64,000 nucleotides of DNA, taken from Bursaphelenchus xylophilus (lineage: Eukaryota; Nematoda; Chromadorea; Rhabditida; Aphelenchoididae). Position 1 is the first letter of the stretch. The number at the start of each line of letters is the position of its first letter. The notes under the pieces were generated by a model. It searched no databases. It saw only the letters and a list, made by a program, of their open reading frames with translations, and was not told the DNA's origin. Location: positions 1,860,001-1,924,000 of the forward strand of contig CAJFCV020000005.1 of the NCBI GenBank assembly GCA_904066235.2, given 5' to 3'. Below are positions 34,394-46,393 of this stretch, one piece after another. The position numbers and the translations under genes are program-made.

Positions 34394-35202
34394 TGTTAAA
34401 TGCGTTCTCCATTGCTTCGAGTAAAACATGTTTTCGCCATAACCTTATCATCATATTTTCAACGAGCGACGCTAGAGAACATTCGAGCTCTCAAAACAGC
34501 GATTAAAATTTTAAAAATCGCTGTTTTGAGCGCCGCTTCTCCAGCCAATTCCTTGTAACTTTCGTTGATACGCTGCTGAAAGGACGGACTTTTGTTTTTA
34601 ATTGAAAACTACTCGCTCTTTAAAGATGATCGTTGTAAATTTCAATGAATTTCGCAAAAGAAAAAACTCTCTAGAAGGTACTGTCGAAGCTTCGAAAAAG
34701 CTATTTTGGAAGAAAATCAACGGTTTTTGTAGGGTCGTTGTGCCGCTACAACTTTGGAAGAGTTGTAAAAAAATTATTGAAGGGATCAATTTGCGGGTTT
34801 TGTTGCATGACCAATTTTGGAAAATGTTTCTTTCAAACACAGGAATTTTATTCAAAATTCAAAAAGAAATCATCATTTTTTACAATATCAACAATAAAAA
34901 ACTTGATAAAACATACAGATATCAAAATTAGAGAGTTTAATTTACATAAATAATATTATATACAGACATATGAATTCAAAAACACCCAAATAAATTCAAT
35001 TTTCATCCAAATATCAGCTCAATTTTGATGATTTTTCTAAAATCGATCGATACTATTGCACAAATACAAATGGTGTATACAAAATAGATTGTAGATAAAA
35101 CTAGATGCTCTAACGGTCACAACAAGACTATGAACAACAAGATTGGCCCAATAATCTTTGCGATACGGCCAAATTTTTGAAAGGATATCAACAAAACCTA
35201 GT
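34394..35202. other. intergenic, no gene recognised
   Basis: Short open frames on both strands with no splice context or similarity. A local palindrome (AAAACAGCGATTAAAATTTT with its mirror) is at about 34494-34530. Confidence 0.45.
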
Positions 35203-37474
35203 CTAATATACAAATCCATCTTTTTCGGTTTGAACCTCGGCCTCAACCGGTAGCATGACGTTCTGTTGGTTCTCCAGAACACGCAGCTCAACATGAGCAA
35301 AGTGGTCGGCGAAAATCAGCGAGTGGTCGAGCCGGACGTTCTCGTTTCTTCGGACCTCAACTTGTTGGTCCACCATCCGTTTGAACTTCGAAATCCAGCC
35401 GACTTCGAAGTCGGTATCATCGACAAAACACAACGTTGCCGAGATGACGAGTCCCTCCATCGATGCTCGAGATTCGTCGACGAAACTCATGAGCTGTTGC
35501 CAGAACGCGGCCGATTTCTGCGAGATGTCCGCGGAGAACTCGCGCTTCACCGCGAACTCCACCTCGAGCCGCGCCAAATTCGGCGCCACGCACTTGAAGC
35601 GGCGGAAAAAGTCGAAGGCGCGATAGGTTTGGCCGGTGGCGCAATGGAACTTGAGGTTGAGGAGGTCGTGGTTGGGCGCGATCGGCGGATTGCGGGGATC
35701 CACCGTGAAGAAGGGCTTGGAGTCGGCGTCCAGATCGAGCGTAGTGATGTTGTGGCGGAGAGTGCAACGGAGAATCTCTGAAGAAAGGTGGGATTAGTCA
35801 GCTAGCGTCTATCACAAAAAATTTAGGCTGATTTTCGAAAAAATTTGAGTTTTTATCAGTTTGTCGGGAAAATAATGACCATATTGTCGTTGCGCCGATA
35901 GCGTCGCTGAACTGAAAGGAAATTTGATTTTGTCGTGACAAAATTCATTTTCTCGGTAGATTTTTTTGGCTCCGACAGAGTGCTTATTATTTTCCCGACA
36001 TAGCAATATGTATTGAATAAAAATATTCAGTTCTATTAACAGAGGAAGTACCCCAAGTCCGACGCTCAGATCTTGATGAAACTTGGCACAAATTTAGCAA
36101 ATTTTTTTCTAAAACATATGCGAGAATCCTAGCTCGCGCTTTGCAGAAACAGCCGAGATTTTTCGGTGAAAAGTTGATGAAAATTTCAGACTTTTTGCCG
36201 AATTTCGGCACGAAAAGTTTCATGCCTATTTCTATCATAAAGTGTAATGTTTCCACAAAAAATTAAATTTTTCCTCGCAAAACTGCCAAAGTTATGGCCA
36301 AAAAAGTGTTTTTCTCTCCGCTCTCCACGTTTAGCGTGCTCTCTCGGCGGCAAAGATCGTTCAATAACTCGGCGGCGCCCGCAAAGCGCGAGCTAAAACT
36401 TTCAGGAATTGATACTTAGTTCATGAGCGACGTGTGTGCAAAATTTAAAGAAAATCTGAACGTCGCACTTTGGGTACTTCTCTTGCTATGTTAAAAAAGT
36501 TTTTCAAAAAGCATTTTTATAAAAAATAACGAAGCTGAAAGACTTACCAGTCTCAAATCCGGACCGATTCTCATCAGGTACCCTCATCTCCATCTCCATC
36601 AAATCAGCATCCGACACCTTGGGTTTGAACAAGTCCAACCTCAATTTCGGCACCATCTCGAATCCCAGAAACCTCGGATCACACTGTAATCGCTCCATTG
36701 TGCCGGCGAATTCGCGCAGAAACAGCAACGAGTTGTTGGTGCTCTCCCACATGTTCGAAATGTACGCGTTTTTCAGCGTCAGCGCGCGCACTGTGCCCTT
36801 CAGAACCGAGATCAGGGCTTTGGTAAGAGCCAACGAGCCGTCCGCCGACGTCTCGTAGACGGTGTTTTTGAGGTTGAGGAGGCGAAGAAGGGCCAACGTT
36901 TTGTTGACGGAGATCCAGATCGTCGGGGCGGAGATCTTGGTCAGATGGAAGGCAAAAGTGTCAAAGTTGAAGTGCTCCAGCCGGAGTTTCTCCAATTTTC
37001 GGGCGAGCAGACGTTGGCAGAAGCGACTGGTCAGCTGAAAACGGATAATCCATAATGTAGAACTGCTGGCGATAGCAAAAAATTTAAAAAAAAATGAGAA
37101 AATACCAAAAATTTTGCCAAAATCGAGCAAATTCTTCGGAAAATCGTATTTTCTAAGCTAAAACGCCTCAGGACATAAATAATTTTTGGATCTCCAAAGA
37201 ACATAAAGACCATTTAACCCTCTAACTAGCTCTTTTTCCCCAACTCTCTTTGGCTTTTCCCCAAAAATTCAATTTATATTCTCCTTGGGCTTACCGCATA
37301 TCGGCAGATTGGAAGATGATTTGGCAAGACTTCGGCATTCAAATAATGGGTAAGGAATGAATCAGCGACTTCCGGATGGAGTCTTAGACGTCTCAGCGGC
37401 TTTCCGGCTTCATCGAAGCGCTCACTCGCAAGATTCATCATCAGGAATTTTCGGAATTTCTGAAAAGCTGCCAT
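35203..37474 (-). CDS. uncharacterised 413-residue protein, leucine-rich
   Basis: Three exons, 37474-37295, 37034-36548 and 35777-35203, give 414 codons. Coding sequence is GC-richer than its surroundings and codon choice is consistent. Patterns such as LEKLRLEHFNFDTFAFHL, LALLRLLNLKNTVYET and VRALTLKNAYIS recur at roughly leucine-rich-repeat spacing. The overall look resembles the large nematode-specific F-box/FTH-type families, but no F-box was identified and the assignment is not firm. No signal peptide or membrane segment is seen. Intron 2 contains family S and family R elements. The first 11 codons and upstream region are duplicated in tandem just upstream. Confidence 0.78.
35855..36005. 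mobile_element. family S palindrome
   Basis: TTTGTCGGGAAAATAATGAC at the left and TTATTATTTTCCCGACATAG at the right, in intron 2 of the 413-residue protein gene. Confidence 0.8.
36040..36487. mobile_element. complete family R element (intronic)
   Basis: Starts AGAGGAAGTACCCCAAGTCC and ends CGTCGCACTTTGGGTACTTC. It has the same interior blocks as the copy at 26.5 kb and lies in intron 2 of the 413-residue protein gene. Confidence 0.85.
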
Positions 37475-37800
37475 TTAAAGAAATGGTCGATAATTTGGTC
37501 AATTTCGCGAATTTCTCCGAACTTTTGATATGTGACGATAGATAATTAAATATACTTTCAAATGCTATATTAATCAATTTTACATCTGACTTGTAACAAA
37601 AGTTATACGATAATATTTCAAAGGAATTTTCGGAATCTCTGAAAAGCTGCCATTTAAAGAAATGGTCGATAATTTGGTCAATTTCGCGAATTTCTCCAAT
37701 CTTTTGATATGGGATAATAGATAATTAAATATACTTTCAAATGCTATATTAATCAATTTTACATCTGACTTGTAACAAAAGTTATACAGTAATTTTTCAA
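37443..37800. repeat. 179-bp tandem duplication of a 5' end
   Basis: GGAATTTTCGGAAT begins at 37444 and recurs at 37623, and the two units match at nearly every base. Each includes the ATG plus first 11 codons (minus strand) and about 140 bp of upstream sequence ending near TAACAAAAGTTATAC. The outer ATG copy reaches a stop after 11 codons. Confidence 0.9.
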
Positions 37801-38322
37801 GGCATGTCTCGGATTTTTGATTTTTCCAATTTTTCTCCAAAAAAGTGACATTACATCCAAGATACGACCAATTCCGGTTAACTATACCCTACACACCCTG
37901 GCTTGCATCTTTTTTTGCAATTTGCTCCGCTTTTATAGTAAAAACTGCATAAACAATTCGAAAGGGGCGGGGCTTACGGGTAAAGCGGCGATAACAAAGA
38001 AGCAACCTTTAAAGGTGGCGGAAACCGAACATGAACGGAGAATGCGTGTCACGTTTACAGGGCGTGTTTGTGACTTGAAGCCTTGATTTCGATGAGTTGG
38101 AAGGAGGTCATGTGTAATGTAAAACATAAGCTAAAAATGGAAAATAATGGAAATGGCGTAGCGTGATGAAGTATGGTAGAAGAGACCGGGGTTTTTGTAA
38201 AATACGTATTGATCAAACCGTGACCTGCTATCTGAGAATATAAAAAACCGCGTTTTTACAAAGCCTTCGAGATTTCTAGGCCTATAATTTTACGAAAAAA
38301 ATAAAAAATTTTGGCCAATTTA
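37801..38322. other. intergenic, no gene recognised
   Basis: No supported exon. This would hold any distal promoter of the 413-residue protein gene. Confidence 0.4.
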
Positions 38323-41300
38323 TGAGTCTGTCGGGAAAATAATGTGGATTTGTCGCTGAAAAATTCCTCGCCTCATAACGGTAGCGCACCAAATCTCCAG
38401 GCGCGGCTAATAAAGCGATGATGAGTAATTTCCAGGCGAATCCACATTATTTTCCCGACAGCCCGATAAAAGACCAAACTTTCTTTATTAAAAAAATCAG
38501 GGATTATTGTGTGGCCTAGACAGAATATTTAACCATAAATACTGTTAAAAATCTGAGCGTCAAAGTCCGAAGATTTTTTCTGAAAATTACTTTCGCCCGA
38601 GGGCTTAAAAGCAATTAAAAAATTAAAGCCTTCCCTCCTCCGCGAAGTTTATAGCTCAAAACAACTTTTTGAAGTTCGATTTAAGCGATCAGCGAACGAC
38701 AAAAACAATTTCTAAGCCGCTACGCGCCTCGTTTTTCACGTGAAAAACCCCACGTCAAAACGCAACAGAAAAGAAGCAGTGATTCGCCGTGATTTTGGCG
38801 GAATTCCCGCTGTAATCACGATGGTTATTTATAAAGTCGCTTGTAAAGGTTGAAGTAAAGATAGATTGGAGGTGTTTTGATGTCGTAATCAATGTGAAAA
38901 ACAGTAGGAAAAGAGAGGTGATCAAAAAATATTTACGCGAGGGAGATTACAATTGGCTACAGCGGGAATGAGTACGGTAGGGAAATATCAGTGCGTCGGG
39001 AAAATAATGTGGATTTGTCGCATTGAAAATCGAATCAAAATGAATTGTGTCGCGACAAAATCAGATTGCTTTTCACTTTAGCGACACGATTTTCGCAACG
39101 ACATTGACCTCATTATTTTTCCGACAGACTGATATTGTAAAGTCCAGTGGATCTGAATGACACGTGAGTGTTTCTAAATTCCTGAAAATTTTTGTTTGCG
39201 ATTCGGATCTGCGAATTATCGGTCTGTCGGGAAAATAATGTGGATTTGTCGCATCAAAAATCGAAAAAAAAGAAAAATTGCCTTTCACTTCAGCGACACG
39301 ATTTTCGCAGTGACGTTATGCTCATTATTTTCCCGACAGACTGATATCAGTCTGTCGGGAAAATAATGTGGATTTGTCACATCAAAAATCGCATCTCCGC
39401 CAAAGAAAATGAATTATGTCGCGACAAAACAAGATTGCTGATTTTGTCGGGAAAATAATGTGGACCTGTTGGAAAACGCACTTTGACCGGTAAACAAAGA
39501 TCATGTTTTTCTTGTTTTCCATGTGAAGTGTTGGGAAATGGAGCCAAAAAACTGTTTTCGAAAAGAAAATAAACAAGAAAAAAAGAGTTGAAACATCACA
39601 AAACACGATGTTTGATTTTAAAAAGTCAATGAAAAGGCGGTATCAGTCTGTCGGGAAAATAATGTGGATTCGTCGCGTCTGGCCCATCATCGCTTTGGGG
39701 ACGGCTAGCCGTGGCTGTTGGCGAGAATTTTGCTGCGAAAAATCCACATTATTTTCCCGACAGACTGAAAAAAGTCAATAAAAAAGGTGAAAGATGAGAT
39801 GAATTTTAAAATTAATTGAAAAGGTGGGATTTTTGAAGCAAAAATTTTGACTTTTAAACCGTTTGAACCCTCTGGAAATTTCCTTTTTTCCTTTTTTATA
39901 CGGTCCATGAAGAGCAAAAAAAAAGCCGCGGTTCTTTGAGCGGTTGGGGAGGTCCGACAAAAAGAAATAATAAAAGTCCGAGGATTTTTCTCGAAAACGA
40001 GAGACCGAATTCTTGCAAGAGACGGTCAGAGAAATTTTTTGGGAGGCTTAAAAAATTAATGGCCTGTGAATATAGCGAATATAGTCTGTCGGGAAAATAA
40101 TGTGGATTTGTCGCATCGAAAGCGACATCAAAATGTTCACTTCAGCAACGCGAAGCGACATTGCGCTCATTATTTTCCCGACAGCCTGATGTTAGTCTGT
40201 CGGGAAAATAATGTGGATTTGTCGCATCGAAAGCGACATCAAAGTGTTCACATCAGCAACACGATTGGCGCAGCGACATTGCGCTCATTATTTTCCCGAC
40301 AAATTGGTGTTAGTCTGTCGGGAAAATAATGTGGATTTGTCGCTGCAAAAAGACCCGCCTCGTCGCAGTTGGACACCAAATCTCCAGCCACTGGCCCACG
40401 CAAAAAATCCACATTATTTTCCCGACAGACTGATTTCATAATTGAAAAACAATTTTGGTGCACAAAGCCCCTAAAAGAGGCTTCAGTTTTTCAAAACGTT
40501 AAAAATTTTGTTTTGCATCACAGTTCAGAATGTACTCGATTTCTCCCCGGCTTGTTTTTACTACCTGCACTCTGCCGTCTGCTGTGAAAATGATGGGCAA
40601 AACAAAAGGTTGATGATCAAGGTGACCAAAACACCAAAAGTTAGCAGGAATAGAAAATGAGTGGAATTTTTTGCATGAAAAAATTTATACAAGCTTTATG
40701 TTGTAGCCGATGTGCGAATTCGCAGTTTGTCGGGAAAATAATAAGCACTGTGTCGCATCGATCGTCGCCAAGAAAATGCATTGTGTCGCGGCAAAATAAA
40801 ATTAATCACTTCAGCGACGCGATCGGCTCAGTGGCATTGTGCTCATTATTTTCCCGGCAGACTGCTGACCAGTAAAATGTCAATCTGTCGGGAAAATAAA
40901 GATTTGTGGCGCCTTGGGATCGGCCAGAATTGGTTTGCCGCGACCAGAGATTTTTGGTGCGCGACTGCGACGAGGCGAGAGTTTTTGCAGCGAAAAATCC
41001 ACATTATTTTCCCGACAGACTGATAGAATCCCAAATGGGAATTTTAGAAGGAAAGAATTCCAAAAATTAATCGTTTCGAACGCCGGAAATTACGATCAGA
41101 TGACGTGTTCGGTGAATTAAGATAGATTGACCTGATTTTCAAACTGAACTGAACCACACTTTTGAAATTTCGAAAAGTCAAAAAAATTTCCGCATTGCAC
41201 AGTGCAATCAAAAGACTTTCCTTATTGCACCGTGATTTGCAGAAATTTGCTTCAACGCCAGTTCTAGCGTCAGCCCGTCGGAAAAATAATGTGGATTCGA

Positions 41301-41405
41301 ACCATCTATCATCACGTTTCTAGCCGTGACCAAAAATTCTGTACGCCACTACGACGAGGCATTTTGCTGCGACAAATCCACATTATTTTCCCGACAAACT
41401 GATAA
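38323..41405. mobile_element. field of family S palindromes, about eleven copies
   Basis: Copies at about 38323-38467, 38990-39134, 39221-39345, 39346-39460 (right end diverged), 39643-39770, 40083-40190, 40194-40311, 40313-40434, 40722-40864, 40882-41026 and 41267-41402. Ends are CTGTCGGGAAAATAATG and its complement; interiors differ. Three copies at 40083-40434 are nearly head to tail. No gene was recognised in the 3 kb. An isolated GCACNGTGC dyad is at 41198. Confidence 0.9.
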
Positions 41406-42007
41406 TTACCCATATGAAGTAGTTGTAGTTATTTTACAGAATTAAACCGAAAAAATGCGGAAATTTTATCAGTCTGCTGAAAAAGTAATTAGCACATGTC
41501 GCGTCGCCATTTTTTGCAACTTCCAACACATTTTTACGCGCTGATTCCTTCAATTTTGCGACGCGGTTTTTAAAGATTCACCGTTTTGCGTGTGCTCGCC
41601 CTTATCATCCGCGGTGATGGATCGGGGTTTTTATTTTCACGTGCACCGTCAAAAACAACCTTCAAAGGGCGCAGAATTTGGTCATCACGAATGTGCGATG
41701 GCTTTGCGTCAATTCCGATAACAAAAACAGACCGAAAATAACATTTTTTGCGATGTTCGGAGTGTTTACGGCGTGGTGTTTGGGATCAAAGAAACGGCTG
41801 TGTAAAGTCAAAAATATAGCCACAATTCGGCAGTTAAAATTGGAAAAAAATGTGCACGGTAGGAGAAGAGTTTTATTCAGTTTGAGGCAGTAAATGAGAC
41901 ATTTTGAATTTGCTACGTAAGTATACCTACTCCCTGGAAAATTGCAGATTCCAGGGGCTGGTAAGAGCTATAGAAAAGTAAATATACAAATCCACTTTAT
42001 TTCAACC
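41406..42007. other. intergenic, no gene recognised
   Basis: A degenerate family S left end may lie at 41470-41500. Open frames on the plus strand have no splice context. Confidence 0.4.
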
Positions 42008-43599
42008 TCAGGATCCGACGCGCGTCAAGTGCTGAACAAAGTCGCTGGCCGGCACCAGTTTGAGCCATCGGATCAGCGCTCGTCGATACGGCGCGATGAA
42101 ATAAATCATCAACAAGTAGTCCAAAATCCCATGCAGCACCATGACTGTTAGCACGACCAACAAGAGTGGCTCTCCGTACCTGTAGGAGATGGCGAAGGCG
42201 AAAGTGGCGCAAACCAGAGGCAGAATCTCCAACAAAAAATAGTTGGCCATCTGAATTGAGAGCGCCTTGAACAGCATGAACTGCATTTTAATCGTCTTCT
42301 TTGGGAACGCGTACACATTCCGATGCAGATGATGATAAAGCAGGGCAAGCAAAGAGGCCGCAATCAAAAACCCGAAAATTAGAGCGGCAATGTTGAGGTA
42401 GGACAGAATGATCATCTCATCGCTGTAGTAGAAGCAGACAAAGAACAGGTTCTTTGTTCGGTTGGCAAATTGTGGAACTCGTCTCACCAGTTCGGATGCC
42501 GCTTCTTGAGGATCACGAATTCGACCGACCACCACCATTTGGAACATTATACAGCCAAAGAGGATGTGGCCAAGAAGGTAGAGCAGCCAAGTGTACTTGG
42601 AATGAAGGATGAACTCGGAGGGGCGGCTGTGGTATACCTGAAATTGGAATAAGTAGGAATTCTGATAGTTAGCTAGCAAAAGGCTCAGAAGAATCAGAAA
42701 AAATTGAAAGTTACAAGGGAGGTACACCAAGTGCGACAGATTTTCTTTAAATTTTGCAGACGTTCCTGGCATAGCAATTCCTCAAAGTTTTAGCTCGCGC
42801 TTTGAGAGAAAAGCGCTTTTTGGCCATAACTTTGGCAGTTTAAGAGCGTAAAAGTTTGATTTTTTGTAGAAACCTTATCCTTTACAGTAGAAATAGGGAT
42901 GAAACTTTTCGTGCCGAGATTCGGCAAGAAGTCTTAAATTTTGGCCGACTTTCGACCTAAAAATCTTTGTTGTTTCTGTGAAGCGCGAGCTAGAATTCTC
43001 GCGTATATTTTTTAAAAAATTATTCTAAATTTGTGCCGAGTTTCATCAAAATGAGAGCGTTGCACTTGGGGTACTTCCCCTGTAGGAAAAAATGCCTATA
43101 CCGGGCCGGCCTGTCTCAAATTTGCTTTGCTTTTTAACCATTTAGCTGTTCAATTCCCCTGCAGTTATGAACTTACACACGCGAACCGAAAGATCAACGT
43201 CCACACCATGCTGAGCACTGCATTTGCCAAGCAGTACATGAAGAGGAAGGCGAGCACGTCATACGCCACTCCGGGCTTTGGACTATATTCCAGTTCAGAG
43301 TGAACACAGGGCGCTGGATAATGAAAGACCGGCTTGATGACGAAGACGAACACGCCGAACGCGAAGCTCCACACAACGTTGTTGAGGAGGTAGTACTTGT
43401 AGCGGCTTAGCGACTTGGAATACCGGAGAATCAAGAAGACGAGAAGTGGAACAAGAACAAACTCACAGACCATAAAGAATTCGAGGATTTTATTGACAAT
43501 GGTGACCATCAGTTCGCTGGCAGGCTCCCTGTCAACTCCCGGCTCAACGGAGCGCGGAAAAACGGCAAGAAAACGGCTTGGCAAGATGTAATTGGGCAT
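42008..43599 (-). CDS. seven-helix chemoreceptor-like GPCR (Str superfamily type)
   Basis: Two exons, 43599-43177 and 42637-42008, joined in phase 0; 350 residues. Hydrophobic segments occur at about residues 38-60 (FFMVCEFVLVPLLVFLIL), 70-88, 115-137, 155-175, 210-235, 265-290 and 300-325, giving seven helices. The last helix is followed by IAPYRRALI, matching the PYR motif at the cytoplasmic end of nematode serpentine receptors (srh/str/sri type). Such receptors sense odorants or pheromones in chemosensory neurons. The exact family (srh-like is my best guess) is uncertain. The intron contains a family R element. Confidence 0.82.
42715..43083. mobile_element. family R element (intronic)
   Basis: Ends GGGAGGTACACCAAGTGCGA and GCACTTGGGGTACTTCCCCT. 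The interior is the shared R sequence in inverted orientation relative to the 36.0-kb copy. It lies in the GPCR gene intron. Confidence 0.85.
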
Positions 43600-44317
43600 T
43601 GTATAGAAGTAGCAGTGGTATATCGAGGAAATATCAGTTAATAAATATGTATATACTAAGACTGACTTTAAGACAAGCCTTAGAAAGAGGTAGCTATTGG
43701 GTGGGATTACAATAGGAATAAATTTAGTTGGAGGTTTTGATGTATTGTAGCCAATTGTGAAATTGAATTTAAAAGATTAGCCTTGAAGAAGAAGAGGAGG
43801 AAGAATTTGGCCCACAATCTTTGCTCCATTTTTAGTAAAGGAAAGGTATCCACGGACAGAAAATTGTAGACAGTGAGAATACATGACAATTCAGGCATCT
43901 GGCTATCAACTCGTGCCAGTTTTATCTTATTATGTTAGAGATCGGCTCAAAAACTGACGTTTTACTCAAAAAAGCATAAAAAATTTTATATATTAGTATG
44001 TACTGCGGTCTACCAGGTAGCTCTGAATTCAATTTTTGGGATATAAGTGTGAAATTTGCATATCGCATAGCTGATGATGGAAAGGGGCGATCAAGGCTGA
44101 TTATGAATAAAACTTAGTTTCCAGAAGAAAACGACGTTAAAATTTATCTTCAGTATTCATTTTTTAAGCAAAGAATTTTTCATTAAAAAAGGTAGCTTCA
44201 TGTCCCTTCGTATTTTAAATTCTTAAAAAATCTTGGGCCCCCTTACCATACAGTTTTTTCTTCAAGGTCCCTGTTTCCCAACTGCCGTCTTCTAGCCAAT
44301 TACAGTTGGTTGAATAT
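43600..44317. other. intergenic, upstream of the GPCR gene
   Basis: No exon was recognised. Short open frames on the minus strand have no splice or family support. Confidence 0.4.
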
Positions 44318-44463
44318 CAATTTGTCGGGAAAATAATGTAGATTTGACGCAGAAAATCTATAGTCTCGTTGCAGTGTGGCCCAAATCTCCAGGCGTGGCG
44401 AGAAAAGCGGTGGGCGATTACAAGGCACCACAAACCCACACTATTTTCCCGGCAGACTGATAT
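44318..44463. mobile_element. family S palindrome
   Basis: TTTGTCGGGAAAATAATGTA at the left and CTATTTTCCCGGCAGACTGA at the right. Confidence 0.8.
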
Positions 44464-44506
44464 TTCGGCTGTAGCTGGAAAGAACAAGCTAAAAAACCCT
44501 GACAAG

Positions 44507-45543
44507 GGATCGGCAAATAGTTGCACCCTGCTTTCTTAACGAAACATATACCGTTTGAAAGAGCATTAAAAATAGTGTACAACACAGGAAAAATTAGCTG
44601 CCCAATATATGTTTGGGCAAAGTTATGGCCGTTTTATGATAAGGGTTATATGCGGCCAAAACGCCGGTTTCTTATATTACAGTAATCCTGGCGGCTTGAA
44701 ATTGTCTCCATTTTCTTACTAGTATCCCGAAACGTCTATCACGGTCGTTTCATCGCTTTATCAATCCTTGGTTATGAGTTATTAGACATTATAATGTCGC
44801 ATTACTGCCATTTACAAAAAATTGTAAATAAAACTAGGTTAATGGGAAAACTGGAGCAAAAAACTTTGAGAATACATTTGTATGATCGTCGTGGCCATTT
44901 ACAAACAAAAATCTCAAAATCAAAAATTTCTTATGTCCTAGCCTTACCGATGGTTAGGCCACTGTGTCAGCAATAGTGTTTTGGCCGCTTTTGTAATTTT
45001 CTCTTCGTATTTTTTTCGAAAAAATTATATTTATAGGCCCTTGTAAATTGAATTATCGTCCAGTAATCATAATCGGTCAGGGTAAAGGCATGACACCCTT
45101 GTAATTATACGATAGGAAACCCCACTCTCATCACCATCAAATTTGTGGTGGTAGCAAAAAAAACCAAAAACTCGAAAAAATCCCGTACAAATGTATTTTG
45201 ACTGCGAAGGAACAAAAATTATTTAAAAATATCAACATACCATGGTTTTGTGGCATATAAGAGACGAAATGCAAAAAAGTTTGCAGCGCACGGCTTCGAA
45301 ACCAGGACCTGTTTCGCCGGAAGTGAGGTCACTACCACTCGGCCAACTGGACACAACTTTGTTGCCGTTCCAAGAGCTTATAAAGTGACGCGGAAATTAG
45401 GCTAAAATCTGTATTTAGGCCATAACTTTGCCCAAACATATATTGGGCAGCTAATTTTTTTTGCGCTGTGCACTATTTTTAATGCTCTTTTAAATGATAT
45501 AGGTTTCGTTAAGAAAGCAGGGTGCAACTATTTGCCGACCCCT
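44507..45543. mobile_element. 1-kb terminal-inverted-repeat element F8 with a tRNA-like module
   Basis: The two ends are inverted for about 125 bp: GGGATCGGCAAATAGTTGCA at 44507 and GTGCAACTATTTGCCGACCC ending at 45541. AAACATATATTGGGCAGCTAA also pairs with its mirror. The interior is unique except for a tRNA-like segment at 45289-45350. No transposase is seen, so it is non-autonomous. Confidence 0.85.
45289..45350 (-). other. tRNA-like module (A and B box) in element F8
   Basis: On the minus strand TTGGCCGAGTGGTAGTGACC resembles a tRNA A box and D arm, and GGTTTCGAAGCC resembles a B box/T arm, about 35 bases apart. The cloverleaf is incomplete, so it is not a functional tRNA gene. It could act as a Pol III promoter. 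Confidence 0.55.
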
Positions 45544-45545
45544 TG

Positions 45546-46393
45546 TGAAGAGCAGCAATGACACCGTCAGAAATGACGGGGCACGTCAATCCAGCGCATT
45601 TTCTGAACCGTTTCGAAACTTCGCACCGTTTTCATTGCTTTAAAAAAGAGACGAAATGTCGCGAAATTATCGGCACTTTTTCTCGCCGGAAATAATTGAT
45701 TTTTCTCGAAAAGGAAGGATAAAGATAAGAAAATGCGTTTTATCGGATAGTGACATTTCGTTTTGAACGAATCACCAAAAAGGGGCGGGAAATTTTTTCT
45801 TCTATTTTGGATTGACCTGCTAGGTCATTGATGGCTTCCAACGTGGCAATTTCAGAATTTGGACGGTAACTGGGGATTTGATCTAAAACGCACATTTCGA
45901 TTGACCACGATTAGTATTGACCACCTTCCTGGAGCGCTGTTGCTGGATACTACAACTTTGAGAACAAATTTTGGGGGTTCAGATTGGATGAGGAGTGTGT
46001 ACCGGATCATGGGGGTCTGAACTGGACTGGGGCTTTGTACTACGTTAACCCCAAATTTGTTGCTGTTTAGCTGATTCAAAGCCTTCGTGCAAATTTTAAA
46101 GATATCTGAGCTCCTCTTCTGAAAAAAAAACTCCCTTTTGTAGGCGCGAAGGTGGACCTATAATTGTAAGCACAGCTTCAGGTTTTTGCTCATTGTAGTT
46201 GCGAGGTTCAAATCTTCAGGGATTTTTTTGAAGTCTTCCGACGCAATTCCTATTATAGTAAATATTGCAACTACAAATGGAGACATCGTACTCTGACTTC
46301 TTATTTGTTAATAAAGAAGGTTTTCCCATAAAATTATTTAAATTTAAATTCTGTCTCAACAAATAGTATGTGAATAAAAACAACAAAAAATCA
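45546..46393. other. intergenic downstream of the transporter gene
   Basis: No supported exon. An open frame at 45852-46079 on the minus strand lacks splice or family evidence. Confidence 0.4.

Noticed and set aside
35266..35781. Plus-strand open frame of 171 codons
   Set aside because: It is the antisense shadow of the last exon of the 413-residue protein gene.
45289..45350. Functional tRNA gene
   Set aside because: A- and B-box-like blocks are present but acceptor and anticodon stems do not form a proper cloverleaf.
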